Positions 61,970-64,000 of a stretch of DNA of 64,000 bases are shown here, one piece after another. This stretch comes from Odiellus spinosus. Lineage: Eukaryota; Arthropoda; Arachnida; Opiliones; Phalangiidae. Numbering within the stretch: position 1 is the first letter of the stretch; each line of letters opens with the position of its first letter. The stretch spans positions 12,983,320-13,047,319 of the forward strand of contig OY987230.1 of the NCBI GenBank assembly GCA_963920705.1, given 5' to 3'. The notes below the pieces were generated by a model. That model did not search any database, had not been told where the DNA came from, and saw only the letters and a list, made by a program, of their open reading frames with translations. The position numbers and the translations under genes were made by a program.

Positions 61970-62840
61970 TGGGCGCCTATGCGTTAAGGATTACACAAAA
62001 AGTCTCGTTTTTCATCTCATTTGTCACAGAGAGGGTTCATTTACTCGGGTTGGGACATGAGGAGCTTCAGAAATATATCATCACAGTATATAATAATATA
62101 TATAACATTGTTAATAAACATAGATTATAGGTACCGTATTTTTCCTTCCATAATAACCCCTTCTCCAAGTGAAGATATCCCCTTTACACTACATTTCGAA
62201 GCTGTATTTAGAGATAATCAGGCTACTTCAGCGCCAAAACTTGGGACCGAGCTTGGGATATCCTGAAATATTTCGAGTACAACAAGGCCACAAGGGTATA
62301 GCTAACCAAGGGGGCAGACACTCGCGAACTCGGGTGTACCAAATATTGAACTCTGCACTATCAAAGCTGAACTCAAAGTCCATAAGAGTTTGAACTCAAT
62401 GCAATGCCAAAGCTCAACTCAAGAGAACTCAGGTGTACAGCGAATTCAAGAGTGTCTGAACCCTGGTTGCTAACGAACTTAGCTTATTTGCTTGGTTTTG
62501 TGATGACGTTAAACCAACCGTTTCGGCGCTAAAGTAGAGGCGATATTTTAGAAGCTCCTCCTCGTGTTGCAACCCTTAAAATCCAACCCCGCAGTTCCAA
62601 TCGGCGCCTACGTTTAGAATTACACAAAAATTCGGTTTTCTTCCCATTTGTCCGAGTATACCGAGAAGTACATGGCAGCTAGTCTACGTACTAACAATGA
62701 AATACGACGACAAGAAAAGAACGTTATCTTTCAACATTTTACGTGGGTTTTCTCGAAAAGTTTTTTTTGTACTGTATAGGTTTTCATACACTTTCATTTT
62801 TCCACAACAACCACTGCTTCTTTTTTCCTCAAATCTTGAG
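61970..62840 (+). repeat. Diverged tandem duplication (about 640-bp spacing)
   Basis: GGCGCCTATGCGTTAAGG with the following ATTACACAAAAA and CATTTGTC at 61972-62030 recurs in diverged form at 62605-62660. Later segments (TATAGGTACCGTATTTTTCC and its counterpart near 62775) keep the same order. The region between is a GAACTC-rich stretch at 62340-62460. Confidence 0.5.
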
Positions 62841-62849
62841 GGTATAAAG

Positions 62850-64000
62850 AAGGTGCGATAACAGTATATACCCTATAATAACTAGGCCTATCTTTGTTTT
62901 TACTTGGCTGTTCTGGGTTTTGTCACTCCGTATAAAAAACACCATATTCTTGTTTATGTAAAGGGTGCAAGGGTATAATAATGTACTTTTTTTTCTTGTA
63001 TGTTATGAAAAGGTTCTTTGGTATGTTTTTCAGTAAAATGTTTAAGCAGAAATACACATGGTAAAACAAGAAATCAGCTACGATTTTTCTGAGGCAAGGT
63101 TTATAAAAATCTGAACCATAGTTATTATGTAATTATTTTCGCAGAGGAATATTATTTGATTGCTTATCTTTTTACACTAAAGTTACTAAAAAATCAGGTT
63201 TTGCGACTGTATGGGAGTCACTAAGAGATTGCAGGGATTACGTCATTCGCGTCACGATGACGTAACTTCAGGAAACCAGTATCAAATAGATTTGAGTGTC
63301 ATTTAAGGGTCGGGGAAACTGGTTGGTCCTAGGTGAGGAATGAAAGGAAGACTAGTAGTAGGAAGGTAGTAATTCTCCTAAAATTAATTATTATATATAT
63401 TTTGAAACGATTTTTACATGTGGGGCTCACGAAATATTAAGCAAGAGCTTAATTATACACGAGTATATTTATCGAATATTTTAAAAAATGACCTAAGATC
63501 TATTTTACCCTCCCATTAAAATACATACTACGTTTTCCAATTTTCTTTAACTAAAAACCCTTTCTAAATCCTTTCGTACATGTTCAAAGTAACAAGACGT
63601 TTTTTTAAATAAAAATCCTTTAGCAAGGGATTTAAAATTTGTCTTTTATGCGGTAGACATATTCAAATCCGCCCATTAGAAGCTCAGTAAAAAAATAAAA
63701 ATCGAAAAAAAAAAGAGGCTCAAATCCAAAGTCATATTACGTGAAATATTTTTTGAGTAAAATTCATCAACTCTTCGTAAAAAAAATAATCCGCTTTCCG
63801 GGAAAAAAATGTCTTTCTGGTGACAAATTAATGAACCTAGTTTTCGGTACATAATACGAATAAATTTGAATAAGCTTTTCAGCGCGCCGAGGTCCTATAA
63901 AACTCCTAATCTAAATACGTTCCCCATTTCCCCAAAAGAAGAGATTTTTGTTGAAAAGGGTATAGAACTTAGAAACTCCATTACCACGCGCATTTTCTTA
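62850..64000. other. Right-edge sequence without supported features
   Basis: AT-rich; nothing coding or structurally bounded was recognised up to the window edge. Confidence 0.35.

Overview
This is animal nuclear DNA: AT-rich, gene-poor and packed with small repeats. Coding sequence is split by GT-AG introns, some very short (61-73 bp), and there are no prokaryotic features. A spliced MATH-BTB (SPOP-like) gene and the style of its sequence suggest an arthropod, possibly an arachnid, because such genes are strongly expanded there. That placement is an inference and is not secure.

Protein-coding content is small. (1) At the left end (579-1853, +) a two-exon MATH-BTB gene splices cleanly across a 396-bp intron and ends just after the BTB fold. 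An 80-bp sequence upstream of it recurs about 1 kb downstream of it. (2) At 10756-19297 (+) there is a complete nine-exon gamma-glutamyl hydrolase gene (321 aa, signal peptide, catalytic Cys130 and His241). Several of its introns carry inserted repeats. (3) At 30636-31169 (+) there is a Ser/Arg/Pro-rich first coding exon with many RRxS motifs, behind a relatively GC-rich promoter-like stretch. The rest of that gene was not found. (4) At 48336-48024 (-) a two-exon THAP DNA-binding domain lies inside a mobile element.

The repeat landscape is the most distinctive part. A cluster at 42.5-49.3 kb contains, in order: an imperfect inverted repeat with a 19-bp perfect hairpin at its centre; a 25-unit tandem array that changes from 91-bp to 100-bp units; a foldback element with 302-bp arms differing at only about 2 positions; a 1,180-bp element with 32-bp perfect terminal inverted repeats, an 8-bp target duplication and a THAP domain, which has the layout of an internally deleted P element; and a TTAA-flanked MITE. 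Elsewhere there are three TTAA-targeting MITE families, a 316-bp MITE present in two copies with 7-bp target duplications, a family with GTTCACAC-type ends, a tRNA-like SINE candidate and several local tandem duplications.

The long stretches between these (about 19.9-23.4, 31.2-42.5, 49.3-55.2 and 59.2-64 kb) show no coding sequence I can defend. All splice assignments were made by eye from reading frame, consensus sites and family similarity, without transcript evidence.
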